From assembly GCF_019900845.1 (NCBI RefSeq), contig NZ_CP074570.1:4030001-4094000 (forward strand): 64,000 bases of DNA, given 5' to 3'. Both the position numbers and the translations under genes were made by a program. The DNA comes from Paraneptunicella aestuarii. Its GTDB lineage: Bacteria > Pseudomonadota > Gammaproteobacteria > Enterobacterales > Alteromonadaceae. Of the stretch, positions 30,301-39,198 are shown piece after piece; positions within the stretch are counted from its first letter, which is position 1; every line of letters starts with the position of its first letter. The notes under the pieces are model-generated. The model made no database searches. It saw only the letters and a program-made list of their open reading frames with translations, and was not told the origin of the DNA.

Positions 30301-30461
30301 CGGTTGTGGGTGTTCAACCCTTCGGAGGTCAAGGGCTTTCGGGCACCGGCCCCAAAGCAGGTGGCCCTCACTACCTGACTCGCTTTGTTACAGAGAAAAC
30401 CATCAGCAACAACATTACCGCCATCGGTGGTAACACGACATTGTTGAGCTTAGACGAATAA
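27303..30461 (+). CDS. putA: Bifunctional proline dehydrogenase / L-glutamate gamma-semialdehyde dehydrogenase
   Basis: Oxidises proline to glutamate in two steps, with FAD-linked then NAD-linked domains and channelling between them. It has 1052 residues (E. coli 1320). The proline dehydrogenase domain covers about 80-490 (IRLVKGAYWDSEIK, EFQRLHGMG). The aldehyde dehydrogenase covers about 550-1030: SPWNFPLAIF, general-base E807 in IAETGGQ and nucleophile C841 in GQRCSALR. The N-terminal ribbon-helix-helix DNA-binding domain of E. coli PutA is absent, so this enzyme should not repress its own gene. No putP lies next to it. The second ATG, not the one at 27298, is the start because the earlier frame stops at once. 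Confidence 0.97.
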   Translation: MFRASELNSATYSIPSLEQLRKIITDNYIVDETAYLQELMTLVNQDESTLSAIRSDAVTLINKVREEAQGGDSIDAFLQEYSLDTQEGIVLMCLAEALLRIPDPSTADALIKDKLSSANWKAHLKKSGSLLVNASTWGLLFTGKILQTNVPESEQNTLDRLINRLGEPVVRKAMYAAMQIMGKQFVLGRNIGEALKSSKKQRQKGYTHSYDMLGEAAFTEDDAKRYFDAYAAAIKAIGNEKFPEAHPAPPTISIKLSALHPRYEVANQERVLNEMYERVNQLIQLARSLDVGISIDAEEMDRLELSLSLFEKLYRSDAAKGWGYLGLVVQAYSKRALPVLMWVTQLAKEQGDLIPIRLVKGAYWDSEIKWTQEKGLPSYPVFTRKASTDVSYLACAKFLLSEHTEGYIFPQFATHNAHTLLCIQRLAGSRHMEFQRLHGMGDELYNTVMSENDKLNVRIYAPVGAHKDLLPYLVRRLLENGANSSFVHKLVDPKTPVESLVDHPLQTLKEYPTMANDKIPLPTDIFSDRRNSDGTNINIESLLTPFLEQVSKAAQQQWHGGSIVNGEVIHTGDSVSVFSPQNKDQSVGKIHWADKATTEQALTVAHQAFPQWNKTDVNSRAKLLENLADQLEANKHELIAMCTLEAGKSLQDGIDEVREAVDFCRYYAVQARKLFATGKPLEGPTGERNELFVTGKGVFVCISPWNFPLAIFLGQVAAALVTGNTVIAKPAEQTGLVAFRTVELMLQAGFPKDVIQFLPGKGSEIGAQLTSDTRVAGVCFTGSTDTAKRINLSLAHRDGAIATLIAETGGQNAMIVDSTALPEQVVNDALTSAFKSAGQRCSALRVMYIQDDIAERVIELIQGAMKELEVGDPMSLKTDVGPVIDSMAQANLNAHIQSISQQGKVIGQVAMPDYTKNGSFVQPTAVEIDSIKRLEKEHFGPILHIVRFKAGQLDQVIADINGTGYGLTLGIHSRNESFALKIAQNVNVGNVYINRNQVGAVVGVQPFGGQGLSGTGPKAGGPHYLTRFVTEKTISNNITAIGGNTTLLSLDE

Positions 30462-30488
30462 TCAGCCACAGCTAATCACAACTCTTAT

Positions 30489-30530
30489 GGCTCACGATAT
30501 TCTTTCTCTTGAGAACAATCGTGAGCCAAT
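30489..30530 (+). terminator. Hairpin downstream of putA, possible terminator
   Basis: Perfect 10-bp stem GGCTCACGAT (30489-30498) / ATCGTGAGCC (30518-30527), followed by AATTT. It lies 27 bases after the putA stop. A second small hairpin GTTGCC/GGCAAC follows at 30543-30558. The T-run is weak, so it may instead be an RNA-stabilising or Rho-linked structure. Confidence 0.5.
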
Positions 30531-30606
30531 TTCAACGGCAATGTTGCCACTTGGCAACAAATACGCATAATAAACAACATTCATATTAAATCGGCAGAAT
30601 CCCTGG

Positions 30607-30888
30607 ATGGGCAGAGCAGTCTCTCTGGTACTTCTCGTTTGCTTGGCATTATTGCAATACCGCCTCTGGTTTGGGAAACACAGTATTCCTGACTATTGGC
30701 GTCAAAAGCAGGAAGTGCAACAGCAAGAATTACAAAACGCAAAATTGCGCCAGCGTAATAGCTTGCTACGTGCGGATGTACAGGATCTGAAAATTGGTTT
30801 GGAAGCAATTGAAGAAAGAGCCCGAAATGAATTGGGATTAATCAAGCCAGGTGAAACCTTTTATCGTATACTTCCCTCCGATAATTAA
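30607..30888 (+). CDS. ftsB: Cell division protein FtsB
   Basis: Divisome scaffold that pairs with FtsL through a periplasmic coiled coil and links to FtsQ. It has 93 residues (E. coli 103): one membrane span at about residues 4-21, a Gln/Glu-rich coiled coil (about 30-68), then the conserved EERARNELGLIKPGETFYRI segment that contacts FtsQ. It leads ftsB-ispD-ispF-truD-surE, as in E. coli. Confidence 0.95.
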   Translation: MGRAVSLVLLVCLALLQYRLWFGKHSIPDYWRQKQEVQQQELQNAKLRQRNSLLRADVQDLKIGLEAIEERARNELGLIKPGETFYRILPSDN

Positions 30889-30948
30889 TGGGATTCAGCG
30901 CATCCCCCAACTGAAACCAAAAACTCAGATAAAACCCAATTATTAGAC

Positions 30949-31698
30949 ATGAACGATGCCTCACAGCCTAATCTTCGGCAATTTTCAGTAATCGTGCCTG
31001 CCGCAGGCATTGGACGCAGAATGGGCGCCAATTGCCCCAAGCAATATCTGCCATTAGCCGGCAAAACGTTACTGGAATGCACACTGGAACGGCTCATAAG
31101 CCATAACCAGATTAACCATATCGTATTAGCCATTAGCCCAGAAGATGAATACTTCCCACAGTTACCCATCGCGAATGCCGATTGGCTCACCGTAGTTAAG
31201 GGCGGTAAAGAAAGAGCAGATTCCGTCCTGGCGGGTCTTGAAGCACTTAATGCTGAGTACAACGAAAGCAGCGATTGGGTTTTAGTTCATGATGCTGCGC
31301 GCCCGTGCATTACTCACAGCGATCTGGATAAACTGCTAGCACTTTACGAAACAGGTATCGGCGGCATTCTCTCCATGCCAGTTCGCGACACCATGAAGCG
31401 AGCCAGTGCAGAACATCCCAATCTCGTGTCTCATAGTGAAGCAAGAGCTCATTTGTGGCATGCCTTAACGCCCCAGTTTTTCCCTAGGCAAGCGCTTCAC
31501 GATGCATTGAAAAAAGCACTGGTTCAAGGGCTTAGCATTACAGATGAAGCATCAGCCATTGAGCTGATGGGGGGTTCCGTTAAGTTAGTCGAAGGGTTAA
31601 CCAGCAATATCAAAGTGACTCACCCTGAAGACCTTGGCTTGGCAGAGTTTTATCTGCAACATCATTCTTCCCGCACACAGATGGAAAAACCAGCATGA
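30949..31698 (+). CDS. ispD: 2-C-methyl-D-erythritol 4-phosphate cytidylyltransferase
   Basis: Third step of the MEP isoprenoid pathway: joins CTP and methylerythritol phosphate. It has 249 residues (E. coli 236). The nucleotide-binding loop [19 protein letters not shown] lies near residues 15-33, with HDAARPCI in the middle and [10 protein letters not shown] near the C-terminus. The gene's last codons overlap the ispF start by four bases. Confidence 0.97.
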   Translation: MNDASQPNLRQFSVIVPAAGIGRRMGANCPKQYLPLAGKTLLECTLERLISHNQINHIVLAISPEDEYFPQLPIANADWLTVVKGGKERADSVLAGLEALNAEYNESSDWVLVHDAARPCITHSDLDKLLALYETGIGGILSMPVRDTMKRASAEHPNLVSHSEARAHLWHALTPQFFPRQALHDALKKALVQGLSITDEASAIELMGGSVKLVEGLTSNIKVTHPEDLGLAEFYLQHHSSRTQMEKPA

Positions 31699-32198
31699 AT
31701 TTAGGACAAATCCGTATAGGCCAAGGCTACGACGTACACAAGTTCGGCGGTGAAGGCCCAATTATTATTGGTGGCGTCAGTATCGACTACGAACAGGGAT
31801 TACTGGCACATTCAGACGGTGATGTATTACTACATGCAATATGCGACGCCTTGCTTGGCGCCTTAGCGCTGGGCGATATTGGTCATCATTTTCCCGATAA
31901 TGACCCTGCATACGCCAATGTTGATAGCCGTGAGCTACTTCGACAAGTGATGAAATCGGTGAAAAGCAAAGGCTATGTGATTAATAATCTCGATTCGACC
32001 ATCGTGGCTCAAGCGCCCAAAATGGCTCCTCATATCGTTCAGATGCGCGAAATCATCGCCAACGATTGTGCATGTGACATTGACCAGATCAATGTAAAGG
32101 CTACTACTACTGAAAAGTTAGGCTTTACGGGGCGTAAAGAAGGCATTGCCTGCTACGCGAGTGTTATTTTGATTAAGGCTCAGGATAGTAACCAATAA
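31695..32198 (+). CDS. ispF: 2-C-methyl-D-erythritol 2,4-cyclodiphosphate synthase
   Basis: Fifth step of the MEP pathway, forming the cyclic diphosphate. It has 167 residues (E. coli 159). Metal ligands are visible as D13 and H15 in GYDVHKFG and the next His in [31 protein letters not shown] near the end is also typical. Translationally coupled to ispD; truD follows without a gap. Confidence 0.97.
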   Translation: MNLGQIRIGQGYDVHKFGGEGPIIIGGVSIDYEQGLLAHSDGDVLLHAICDALLGALALGDIGHHFPDNDPAYANVDSRELLRQVMKSVKSKGYVINNLDSTIVAQAPKMAPHIVQMREIIANDCACDIDQINVKATTTEKLGFTGRKEGIACYASVILIKAQDSNQ

Positions 32199-33311
32199 AT
32201 GACAAACTTAAGCACCGAACACTGGAGTTACTTCCTTGGCAAACCAGAAATCACCGCTGTATTAAAGCAACAGCCCGAAGATTTTCAGGTTACAGAAATA
32301 CTGCCTTTTGAACCTTGTGGCGAAGGTGAGCACATCTTCCTCTGGATTGAGAAAACAGGCTTGAATACCGCTTTTGTTGGAGAGCAATTAGCAAAATTTA
32401 CCGGGTTACATCTTCGTAACGTGAGTTTTGCTGGGCGAAAAGACAAACATGCCGTAACTAAACAGTGGTTCAGTATTCACGCGCCGGGCAATCAGGACTT
32501 CGACTGGTCATCATTTGAATTAGAAGGCTGCCGCATTCTCAATGTTATCAGGCATAACAAGAAACTGCGTACAGGCAGTTTAAGTGGCAACCGTTTCTCT
32601 ATTACTCTGCGCGAATTAAATACAACTGAAAGGCTGGAAGAAAGACTAAACCAGATTCAGTTAAATGGTGTACCCAATTATTACGGGCAACAGCGTTTTG
32701 GTGAGATTCGTCAAGCTACAGATCCTCAAACGGGAGAGTCTTTATCAGGAGGTTCTCTTTTAGGTGGCTCTCTTTTGGGAGGAAATCTGGCCCTCGCTCA
32801 AAAAATGATTCAGGGTGAAGAAATCCGTAACCGTAATAAGCGCTCAATGGCCATTTCCGCTTTGCGCTCGTGGCTATTCAATGAGTTTGTGCATCAACGG
32901 TTACAGGCGTCTCGCTCGTTAGAGCAGCCGCAACCCTATGAGCACGCCCTGCCAGGTGATGTTTTCATCTTATCCGGAAGCAACAGTTTTTTCTCGCAAG
33001 AGGAATTAGACGAAACGATTCACAATAGGCTTCATGAGCGAGACATTAATCTTTCCGCACCGTTATGGGGTAAAGGCGAATTAGATTCCAAGCTGGATGC
33101 TCTTAAGCTGGAAACAGAAATAGCCGCTCAGTTTGATGACATCTGTCAGCATCTGGCCTCTTTGGGTCTTAAGCAAGAACGCCGAAACATTTGGTTATTT
33201 CCCAAAGCAATGCAGTGGCAAATACAACATAATACAGTAACCATTACTTTTGAGTTACCTTCCGGTTGCTTTGCAACCTCAGTCATCAGAGAATTAGCCA
33301 ACACGCTCTGA
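32199..33311 (+). CDS. truD: tRNA pseudouridine(13) synthase TruD
   Basis: Makes pseudouridine 13 in tRNA. It has 370 residues (E. coli 349). The catalytic segment [16 protein letters not shown] gives D82. [12 protein letters not shown] is typical. Directly after it is an extra stretch of about 20 residues ending in a Gly/Ser/Leu repeat ([14 protein letters not shown]) encoded by a 15-base tandem duplication (about 32748-32780). Normal TruD sequence resumes at LALAQKM. The insertion is in frame and probably forms a loop. It sits between ispF and surE as in E. coli. Confidence 0.95.
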   Translation: MTNLSTEHWSYFLGKPEITAVLKQQPEDFQVTEILPFEPCGEGEHIFLWIEKTGLNTAFVGEQLAKFTGLHLRNVSFAGRKDKHAVTKQWFSIHAPGNQDFDWSSFELEGCRILNVIRHNKKLRTGSLSGNRFSITLRELNTTERLEERLNQIQLNGVPNYYGQQRFGEIRQATDPQTGESLSGGSLLGGSLLGGNLALAQKMIQGEEIRNRNKRSMAISALRSWLFNEFVHQRLQASRSLEQPQPYEHALPGDVFILSGSNSFFSQEELDETIHNRLHERDINLSAPLWGKGELDSKLDALKLETEIAAQFDDICQHLASLGLKQERRNIWLFPKAMQWQIQHNTVTITFELPSGCFATSVIRELANTL

Positions 33312-33358
33312 CAACAAGCAACACCAAAAGCGTAGAACGCGATTTTAGGGGAACCGAA

Positions 33359-34105
33359 ATGAACATTTTGTTAAGCAATGACGATGGTGTCCATGCCGAA
33401 GGTCTTGCAGTGCTTCACTCACTATTAGCCAAAGAGCATGAAGTTACCGTGATTGCCCCTGATCGAAACTGCAGTGGCGCAAGCAATGCTTTATCCTTGA
33501 TGCAGCCATTACGCATCCAGGAAATGCATAATGGTTTCCACGCAGTTAATGGCACACCTTCAGACTGTGTACATCTGGGTATCAACAGCTTTTTAGATAA
33601 TGATCCTGAATTGGTTATTTCAGGTATTAATCATGGCCCCAATTTAGGTGACGATGTTATCTATTCAGGCACAGTAGCCGCCGCAACCGAAGGGCGCTAT
33701 ATGGGATTACCCGCCATTGCGGTATCACTGAACAGCAGAACCGGAGAACACTTCGAAACGGCAGCCAAAGTGGTATGTGACATTGTTCGCCATCTCAAAG
33801 AACATCCGCTACCCGCAGATCAGATACTTAACATCAATGTACCCAACATTCCTTATGAAGAATTAAAAGGTATTCAGGTAACTCGACAAGGCAGACGCCA
33901 TCGCGCTGAATCAATGGTAAAATCGCAGGATGCTGCCGGACGTGAGATATATTGGTACGGTAGTGTAGGCCAAGAGCAAGATGCCGGAGAGGGTACTGAC
34001 TTTTACGCCGTCGCAAATGGCTATTGTTCAGTTACGCCGCTAACTGTCGATATGACCGCTTACCAAAGCCTGGAAAACATGCAAGACTGGATCGAAAAAT
34101 TATAA
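33359..34105 (+). CDS. surE: 5'/3'-nucleotidase SurE
   Basis: Survival-related nucleotidase and exopolyphosphatase. From ATG 33359 (preceded by AGGGGA) it has 248 residues (E. coli 253). A longer reading that starts inside truD adds 31 unlikely residues. Metal-site motifs are [15 protein letters not shown] (D8, D9), the Ser in [10 protein letters not shown], and the Asn in [19 protein letters not shown]. The pcm start follows four bases after the stop, the normal partner in this operon. Confidence 0.97.
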   Translation: MNILLSNDDGVHAEGLAVLHSLLAKEHEVTVIAPDRNCSGASNALSLMQPLRIQEMHNGFHAVNGTPSDCVHLGINSFLDNDPELVISGINHGPNLGDDVIYSGTVAAATEGRYMGLPAIAVSLNSRTGEHFETAAKVVCDIVRHLKEHPLPADQILNINVPNIPYEELKGIQVTRQGRRHRAESMVKSQDAAGREIYWYGSVGQEQDAGEGTDFYAVANGYCSVTPLTVDMTAYQSLENMQDWIEKL

Positions 34106-34109
34106 AACC

Positions 34110-34760
34110 ATGAGTGGATACAAACTGCAACAGACTCGACGTGGCGAAGCTTTAGCGCAACTGCTGCACAAAGAAGGTATTCGAAATACCGAAGTATTGA
34201 AGGCTATCGCCAGTACCCCTAGAGAAATGTTTATTCCTGATGCTCTGCAACATCAGGCATATCTTAATACCGCACTGCCAATCGGCCAGGGACAAACCAT
34301 TTCTCAACCTTATATCGTCGCCAAAATGACTGAATTATTGTTAGAGGGAGAACATCCTCTCAATAAAGTGTTGGAAATAGGCACAGGTTCAGGATACCAA
34401 TCAGCAATATTGGCGCAATTGTTTTCCCATGTTTACTCGGTTGAACGCATTAAGTCACTGCAGTTTCAAGCCAAGCGCAAACTACAGAAACTGGATTTAC
34501 ACAATGTCAGTATGAAGCACGGTGATGGCTGGGAAGGATGGCCGAGTAAAGGTAAATACGATGCCATTATCGTTACGGCTGCCGCTCGTAACCTACCAAC
34601 ACAATTATTAGGGCAACTGGAAGATGGTGGACAGCTGGTGATCCCGGTAGGCACAGATAATCAAATGTTAGAGTTAATCACTCGTCAAGGTGAAGAATTT
34701 GAAACCCGACACATTGAAGCGGTGCGCTTTGTTCCTTTGATTCCTGGGGCGTTATCTTGA
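34110..34760 (+). CDS. pcm: Protein-L-isoaspartate O-methyltransferase
   Basis: Repairs isoaspartyl residues in aged proteins using SAM. It has 216 residues (E. coli 208). Features: [21 protein letters not shown], the SAM site [15 protein letters not shown] and the C-terminal VRFVPLIPG. It is translationally coupled at both ends: four bases after surE, and its stop overlaps the TTG start of the next gene. Confidence 0.97.
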   Translation: MSGYKLQQTRRGEALAQLLHKEGIRNTEVLKAIASTPREMFIPDALQHQAYLNTALPIGQGQTISQPYIVAKMTELLLEGEHPLNKVLEIGTGSGYQSAILAQLFSHVYSVERIKSLQFQAKRKLQKLDLHNVSMKHGDGWEGWPSKGKYDAIIVTAAARNLPTQLLGQLEDGGQLVIPVGTDNQMLELITRQGEEFETRHIEAVRFVPLIPGALS

Positions 34761-35335
34761 AGTTATTCCAGCATCTGTACAATGCATGCTTAAGATGGGC
34801 AAAACATAAACATGCCCAATACTACCTGTTTGTAATGGGCTTTTCCGAGTCCGTCTTTTTCCCCATTCCACCCGATGTCATGTTAGCCCCCATGTCACTG
34901 GCGAAACCTCAAAAAGCGTGGTTCTATGCCATGATAACTACGTTATCATCGGTATTAGGTGGAATTTTCGGCTACATGTTGGGCGCTTATGCCTTTGAAA
35001 GTTACATTCAACCACTAATTGTCGAATGGGGTTATCAAGGCAAACTCGAATTAGCTATTTCATGGTTTAAAGAATACGGAATAGGGATAGTATTTCTTGC
35101 AGGCTTTTCTCCCATCCCGTATAAAATATTTACATTATCAGCCGGTTTTTTAAATATGGCCTTTTTGCCTTTTATCGTTGTTTCAGCAATTAGTAGAGGC
35201 ATGAGATTTTATTTAGTGGCAGGATTAATGTATTGGGGAGGAGAAAAAATGGAAGAGAAACTAAGACAATATATAGATTGGATTGGATGGATAACTATTG
35301 CTTTGGCAATAGTTGCATATTTCATTTTTAGGTAA
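34757..35335 (+). CDS. YqaA/DedA-type VTT-domain membrane protein
   Basis: 192 residues from a TTG start that overlaps the pcm stop. Four to five hydrophobic segments; the motifs [14 protein letters not shown] and [17 protein letters not shown] are those of the VTT (SNARE-associated/DedA) family. Such proteins are thought to move or flip lipids or support membrane potential; the exact activity here is unknown. Its place between pcm and nlpD is a conserved gene order in many gammaproteobacteria. Its stop overlaps the nlpD start (TAATG). Confidence 0.88.
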   Translation: MKLFQHLYNACLRWAKHKHAQYYLFVMGFSESVFFPIPPDVMLAPMSLAKPQKAWFYAMITTLSSVLGGIFGYMLGAYAFESYIQPLIVEWGYQGKLELAISWFKEYGIGIVFLAGFSPIPYKIFTLSAGFLNMAFLPFIVVSAISRGMRFYLVAGLMYWGGEKMEEKLRQYIDWIGWITIALAIVAYFIFR

Positions 35336-36159
35336 TGATTATGCTTAGAGCTAAATATCCATTCATTTTGCTCTCCTTTTTTCTAACAGTTTTTTTAACT
35401 GCCTGTTCCAGCCGCCAACAGCCCGCCCCGGTCGTTAATTTAGGTGCAAAATCAAAAATAAATGTTATAAAAAAAGAAGCGATTAATTCAAAATATTATA
35501 TCGTCAAAAAAGGCGACACTTTGTATTCAATTGCCTTCTCAGCGGGAAAAGATTTTCAAGAAATAGCCCAATTAAATAACATAGAAAAGCCTTATTCTAT
35601 CTACCCTGGACAGCGTCTTTCTTTAATTACGTCAAAAACTCGGCAGGAAAATAAATCTACCGACAAAAATAAAAGCAATTCAAAAAACGAACTAAATCAA
35701 ACAGTTGATCAGGGCAAAAAGTCGGCGTATGGTAGTCCTGATAAAGGCGATTTGGAATCAAACAAATCACCGTTTCCTTCAACAATTAGTAAATGGAAAT
35801 GGCCAGCCAAGGGGAAAATTATAGATAAATTTTCATTGGCTCCTGAAGGAAATAAAGGTATCGACATTGCCGGGAAAAATGGAGACCCAATATATGCTGC
35901 CGCGGATGGAAAGGTAGTGTATACCGGTGATGCCTTAAGAGGTTATGGAAAACTCATCATTGTTAAGCATTCTGAATCTTATTTAAGTGCTTATGCTCAC
36001 AATGATAAATTTTTGGTTAAGGAACAAGAATGGGTCAAAGCAGGGCAGCAAATTGCGCTTAAAGGAAATAGCGGCACGGATAAAACCATGCTTCACTTTG
36101 AAATTCGTTACAAAGGCAAGTCGGTTGATCCACTACGTTATTTACCGCAAAAGCGATAA
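35335..36159 (+). CDS. nlpD: Murein hydrolase activator NlpD (LysM / degenerate M23 lipoprotein)
   Basis: Outer-membrane lipoprotein that activates the amidase AmiC at the septum. It has 274 residues (E. coli 379). A lipobox LTAC lies near residues 26-29 and a LysM domain at about 55-100 (YYIVKKGDTLYSIAF). A Lys/Asn/Ser-rich linker precedes the C-terminal LytM domain (about 155-274). In that domain the first metal His is missing (KGIDIAG), while YAHND and MLHFEIRY persist, so it is degenerate as expected of a non-catalytic activator. rpoS follows after 84 bases; in relatives an rpoS promoter lies within nlpD. Confidence 0.93.
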   Translation: MIMLRAKYPFILLSFFLTVFLTACSSRQQPAPVVNLGAKSKINVIKKEAINSKYYIVKKGDTLYSIAFSAGKDFQEIAQLNNIEKPYSIYPGQRLSLITSKTRQENKSTDKNKSNSKNELNQTVDQGKKSAYGSPDKGDLESNKSPFPSTISKWKWPAKGKIIDKFSLAPEGNKGIDIAGKNGDPIYAAADGKVVYTGDALRGYGKLIIVKHSESYLSAYAHNDKFLVKEQEWVKAGQQIALKGNSGTDKTMLHFEIRYKGKSVDPLRYLPQKR

Positions 36160-36243
36160 AAATAAGAAGAATAAAAAACAAGAAGAATAAGAAATAAAAT
36201 CGGGGGATAGGTATAAATTTACACCATGCAGGAGAATTAACTC

Positions 36244-37224
36244 ATGGCAAATGATACCTCAGTCGTCGAAATTGAAACCTCAGAAGAAGCAGAATCTGAT
36301 ACAGATATTGAATTAGCGGATTTAGAAGAATCCGAACCAGACTCTCTAGAAGATATTCTGGCAAATCAGGATGATTTACATAAAAACCTGGATGCAACCC
36401 AGTTGTATTTGGGTGAAATTGGTTATGCACCTCTATTAAGCGCCGAAGAAGAAATTTACTTCGCCCGACGAGCACTTAAAGGAGAAGAAGCGGCGCGCAA
36501 GCGGATGATTGTCAGTAATCTACGATTGGTAGTGAAGATTGCTCGACGCTATAACAATCGCGGCTTGGCGTTACTCGATCTCATTGAAGAAGGAAATCTC
36601 GGTCTTATTCGAGCCGTTGAAAAGTTCGATCCAGAAAGAGGCTTTCGTTTCTCCACCTATGCAACCTGGTGGATCCGTCAAACCATAGAACGCGCGATCA
36701 TGAATCAAACGCGTACTATTCGACTTCCCATTCATATCGTTAAAGAGCTGAATGTGTATCTGCGTGCCGCGAGAGAATTGGCGCAAAAACTGGATCATGA
36801 GCCTACAGCGGAAGAAATCGCATTGGCTTTGGAAAAACCAGTTAAGGATGTCACCAAAATGCTCCGCCTTAACGAGCGTATCACTTCCGTTGATACACCG
36901 TTAGGTAACGAGAATGACAAAGCTTTGCTGGATGTATTGTCAGATGAATCTCATCACGGGCCTGAAGATGAGCTACAGGATAACAATGTCAGAAGTAATA
37001 TTGTTTCCTGGCTAGAAGATCTTAATCCCAAACAAAGAGAAGTCTTGGCACGACGATTCGGACTACTGGGATACGAGCCATCGACACTGGAAGATGTTGG
37101 AATTGAAATAGGATTAACTCGTGAACGTGTTCGTCAGATTCAAGTCGAAGCACTACGCAAACTAAAGGAACTTCTTTCTACTCAAGGACTGAATCAGGAA
37201 GCATTGTTTAGTCATATCGAATAA
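36244..37224 (+). CDS. rpoS: RNA polymerase sigma factor RpoS
   Basis: Stationary-phase and general stress sigma factor. It has 326 residues (E. coli 330). An acidic N-terminal tail is followed by region 1.2 ([16 protein letters not shown]), region 2 ([51 protein letters not shown]), region 3, and region 4 with [27 protein letters not shown] good ribosome site AGGAG lies eight bases before ATG. A strong terminator hairpin follows. Confidence 0.98.
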   Translation: MANDTSVVEIETSEEAESDTDIELADLEESEPDSLEDILANQDDLHKNLDATQLYLGEIGYAPLLSAEEEIYFARRALKGEEAARKRMIVSNLRLVVKIARRYNNRGLALLDLIEEGNLGLIRAVEKFDPERGFRFSTYATWWIRQTIERAIMNQTRTIRLPIHIVKELNVYLRAARELAQKLDHEPTAEEIALALEKPVKDVTKMLRLNERITSVDTPLGNENDKALLDVLSDESHHGPEDELQDNNVRSNIVSWLEDLNPKQREVLARRFGLLGYEPSTLEDVGIEIGLTRERVRQIQVEALRKLKELLSTQGLNQEALFSHIE

Positions 37225-37246
37225 AAACCTAAGTCTCATACCATAG

Positions 37247-37279
37247 AAAGTGTTTCTTATCTAATAAGAAGCACTTTTT
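37247..37279 (+). terminator. Intrinsic terminator of rpoS
   Basis: A 14-bp stem (37247-37260 paired with 37264-37277, one G-T pair) with a 3-base loop ends in a T-run (37275-37279), 22 bases after the rpoS stop. It is among the clearest terminators in the window. Confidence 0.85.
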
Positions 37280-37453
37280 GTATTTAAATCACTCAAAAAA
37301 TTAGAGCTTAACCAATTGTTTTTATTACCATTTTCATATATAGGTGAAAATTTACGGACATTTAGATAACCTTTTTTGACTACAAATAAGACTCATAAGT
37401 ATTTATCATAATTACCGAATTTAGAACTTTCTCAGTTCAATAAAGAGGCAAAA

Positions 37454-37669
37454 ATGAAAATGATGAAATTGTGGGTTACGGTTTTTCTAACAGCAATAAC
37501 GTTTGCTAATACAACTTACGCTACAGAGAATGATGCAAATTCTCCCCCTGTACTAAAAACCGAAAATCTGGAAAAACTTGATGGGTGGTGGAACTCCCTC
37601 TCTTTGAGTAAAATAATTCTCACTGGTGAATCTTCATTAACAGGACCAGGTGTTAGCGGTGATCCATGA
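37454..37669 (+). CDS. Small secreted peptide precursor, unknown function
   Basis: 71 residues with a clear signal peptide (basic MKMMK, hydrophobic core LWVTVFLTAITFANTTYA, cleavage likely after YA near residue 23). The mature part would be about 48 residues and ends TGESSLTGPGVSGDP, Gly/Pro/Ser-rich. A ribosome site AAAGAGG lies before the ATG. No cysteines occur in the mature part. I do not recognise a family. A hairpin follows (37700-37720), then a membrane-protein gene on the same strand. Confidence 0.6.
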   Translation: MKMMKLWVTVFLTAITFANTTYATENDANSPPVLKTENLEKLDGWWNSLSLSKIILTGESSLTGPGVSGDP

Positions 37670-37699
37670 GCAGCATTATTGGATTGATTAGTGTAGTTT

Positions 37700-37727
37700 G
37701 AGTCAGAGTCCTTCTGACTCCATATTT
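37700..37727 (+). terminator. Hairpin between small secreted peptide and membrane protein genes
   Basis: Perfect 8-bp stem GAGTCAGA (37700-37707) / TCTGACTC (37713-37720), 5-base loop, followed by CATATTTTGTTTT. It could terminate the small upstream gene or attenuate transcription into the membrane-protein gene that starts at 37743. Confidence 0.5.
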
Positions 37728-37742
37728 TGTTTTGAGTACAAT

Positions 37743-38642
37743 ATGTTGGATTTAGCAATTGCATTCGTTGTTAGCAATGTGTGGATTATTGGTTTTTTCG
37801 TAGCATCTCTTTATAACTATTACCTTCGCCCTGAACACACTCCTATTATCCACGTGGCCTTTATTACTGTAGTGGTATTTGCCCTATCGCATATTGCTTA
37901 TTCACAGTGGGTTTCAGTTGCTCCAGACAAACTGAAAGTTCATTATCTTTACTTATCGTCTTCTGCTTTTTTATTAGCCAGTACAATCTATTTAAATACC
38001 AAACGAAAAGGCTTTATTTTTTATTGGCCAATTAGGTTGATAATCGGGCTGATGCTGTTTGAAACACTAATAACACTCCTCATACATATTGATAGAAACA
38101 TTTTTCCTTTAAATGGTGCGCAGGCTCCTAATGTTGACAAAGAAAATTCATGGTGGCTTTGGAGTTTCAGGAATCTGCTGAGCCATGTAAATAATATCGT
38201 TATGCTAATAAGCTTATTTTTGCCCGTCAGTCTGGTATCAAAAATTAAAAATTATAATCAAGTGACCGAAGCTAACGCACCAAATGTTTATATTCTAAAT
38301 ACCTCTGAACACCCAAGGATTGTGCAGCTCAATACAAAACCAGGATTTAGAAACCTTCATTCAGAGCAATACATCAAAGAAATAGACAATGCCTATGCAC
38401 GTGTAGAAAACATACAGGATCTGATTGATGCGATGCCACAGGGTGAAGCCAAAAATGCCGCCAACCAATTTGCATATACCGCTTCCGAACTCATTACTCG
38501 CCAAGACCAATCCAAGATGGATTTTATGAAGAGCATTACTCTATTGTGTGACAATGCCAGAGACTATGCTATTTACGTCGAAAAGCAGGAAGAAGCCGAA
38601 CAGCTGAAAATACAGGAAAAAGCACAAGAACAAGCGGGTTAG
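37743..38642 (+). CDS. Inner-membrane protein with cytoplasmic helical tail, unknown function
   Basis: 299 residues from ATG 37743; a TTG at 37698 would add 15 residues but falls on the hairpin, so I prefer the ATG. Five or so hydrophobic spans occupy residues 1-190 (for example LDLAIAFVVSNVWIIGFFVA and IVMLISLFLPVSLV). The remaining 110 residues are soluble and helical with an acidic, Gln/Glu-rich end (KQEEAEQLKIQEKAQEQ). No enzyme motif is visible and I recognise no family. It may be functionally linked to the secreted peptide upstream, which is inference only. Confidence 0.6.
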   Translation: MLDLAIAFVVSNVWIIGFFVASLYNYYLRPEHTPIIHVAFITVVVFALSHIAYSQWVSVAPDKLKVHYLYLSSSAFLLASTIYLNTKRKGFIFYWPIRLIIGLMLFETLITLLIHIDRNIFPLNGAQAPNVDKENSWWLWSFRNLLSHVNNIVMLISLFLPVSLVSKIKNYNQVTEANAPNVYILNTSEHPRIVQLNTKPGFRNLHSEQYIKEIDNAYARVENIQDLIDAMPQGEAKNAANQFAYTASELITRQDQSKMDFMKSITLLCDNARDYAIYVEKQEEAEQLKIQEKAQEQAG

Positions 38643-38822
38643 CTACTCTTTAAGTAGATAATTGTATCTGCAGGCCATTCCTGAATGCTCCTGCTCAGCT
38701 AAGGTTATCAATGTCAAAAAACCAATTTACTAGCGCTTATACTCGGAACCCGGTATCCTCACGGCCTTGTGCTACCTATGATTTGATATTGATGCACAAT
38801 CCTATCTAGAGGCTGGTAAATA

Positions 38823-39122
38823 ATGGCGTTTTATTTTTCATCAAAGCAATTACCCGGACTGGAAAATAGCAGTGTACAAGAGAGGCTTGAGGCGATTAAC
38901 CAAGCGAATCGTCAGTTAACAGGCCCTGAGAAAATGCTGTTGAATATCACCAAGCTTTTGATCATTACACCCACTTTCCTGTTATTAGCCTGGTACTATG
39001 ATCAATGGTTTAGCGTCTTGATCATCGTCGCTGGCATTGCAGCTTATCCTTTAATACTCAGACCTTTGCAATTATCGTTATGTGCAAAGTACCTTGCAGC
39101 CAAACCAGATAAGCAACAATAG
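38823..39122 (+). CDS. Small two-span membrane protein, unknown function
   Basis: 99 residues. The N-terminal 40 residues are soluble (QLPGLENSSVQERLEAINQANRQ split over a helix), then two adjacent hydrophobic segments at about 42-59 and 64-80, then a short tail ending in KPDKQQ. It resembles small conserved gammaproteobacterial membrane proteins of unknown function; I cannot assign a family firmly. It converges with mlaA. Confidence 0.65.
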   Translation: MAFYFSSKQLPGLENSSVQERLEAINQANRQLTGPEKMLLNITKLLIITPTFLLLAWYYDQWFSVLIIVAGIAAYPLILRPLQLSLCAKYLAAKPDKQQ

Positions 39123-39146
39123 AAAGAGACAATTCTGTAATGACCA

Positions 39147-39198
39147 TGAGAGCAATTCATTCCTGATATATCCAATCAGATAAATTGCCCTCAAAAAC
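39147..39198. terminator. Possible bidirectional terminator between convergent genes
   Basis: An interrupted stem pairs GAG-A-GCAATT (39148-39157) with AATTGC-C-CTC (39183-39192), with CTGAT/ATCAG inside, followed by AAAAAC. It lies between the convergent small membrane protein gene and mlaA. Weak by eye. Confidence 0.35.

Noticed and set aside
33266..33358. N-terminal extension of surE into truD
   Set aside because: The added 31 residues have no SurE similarity, and ATG 33359 has a strong ribosome site and the canonical [10 protein letters not shown] start.
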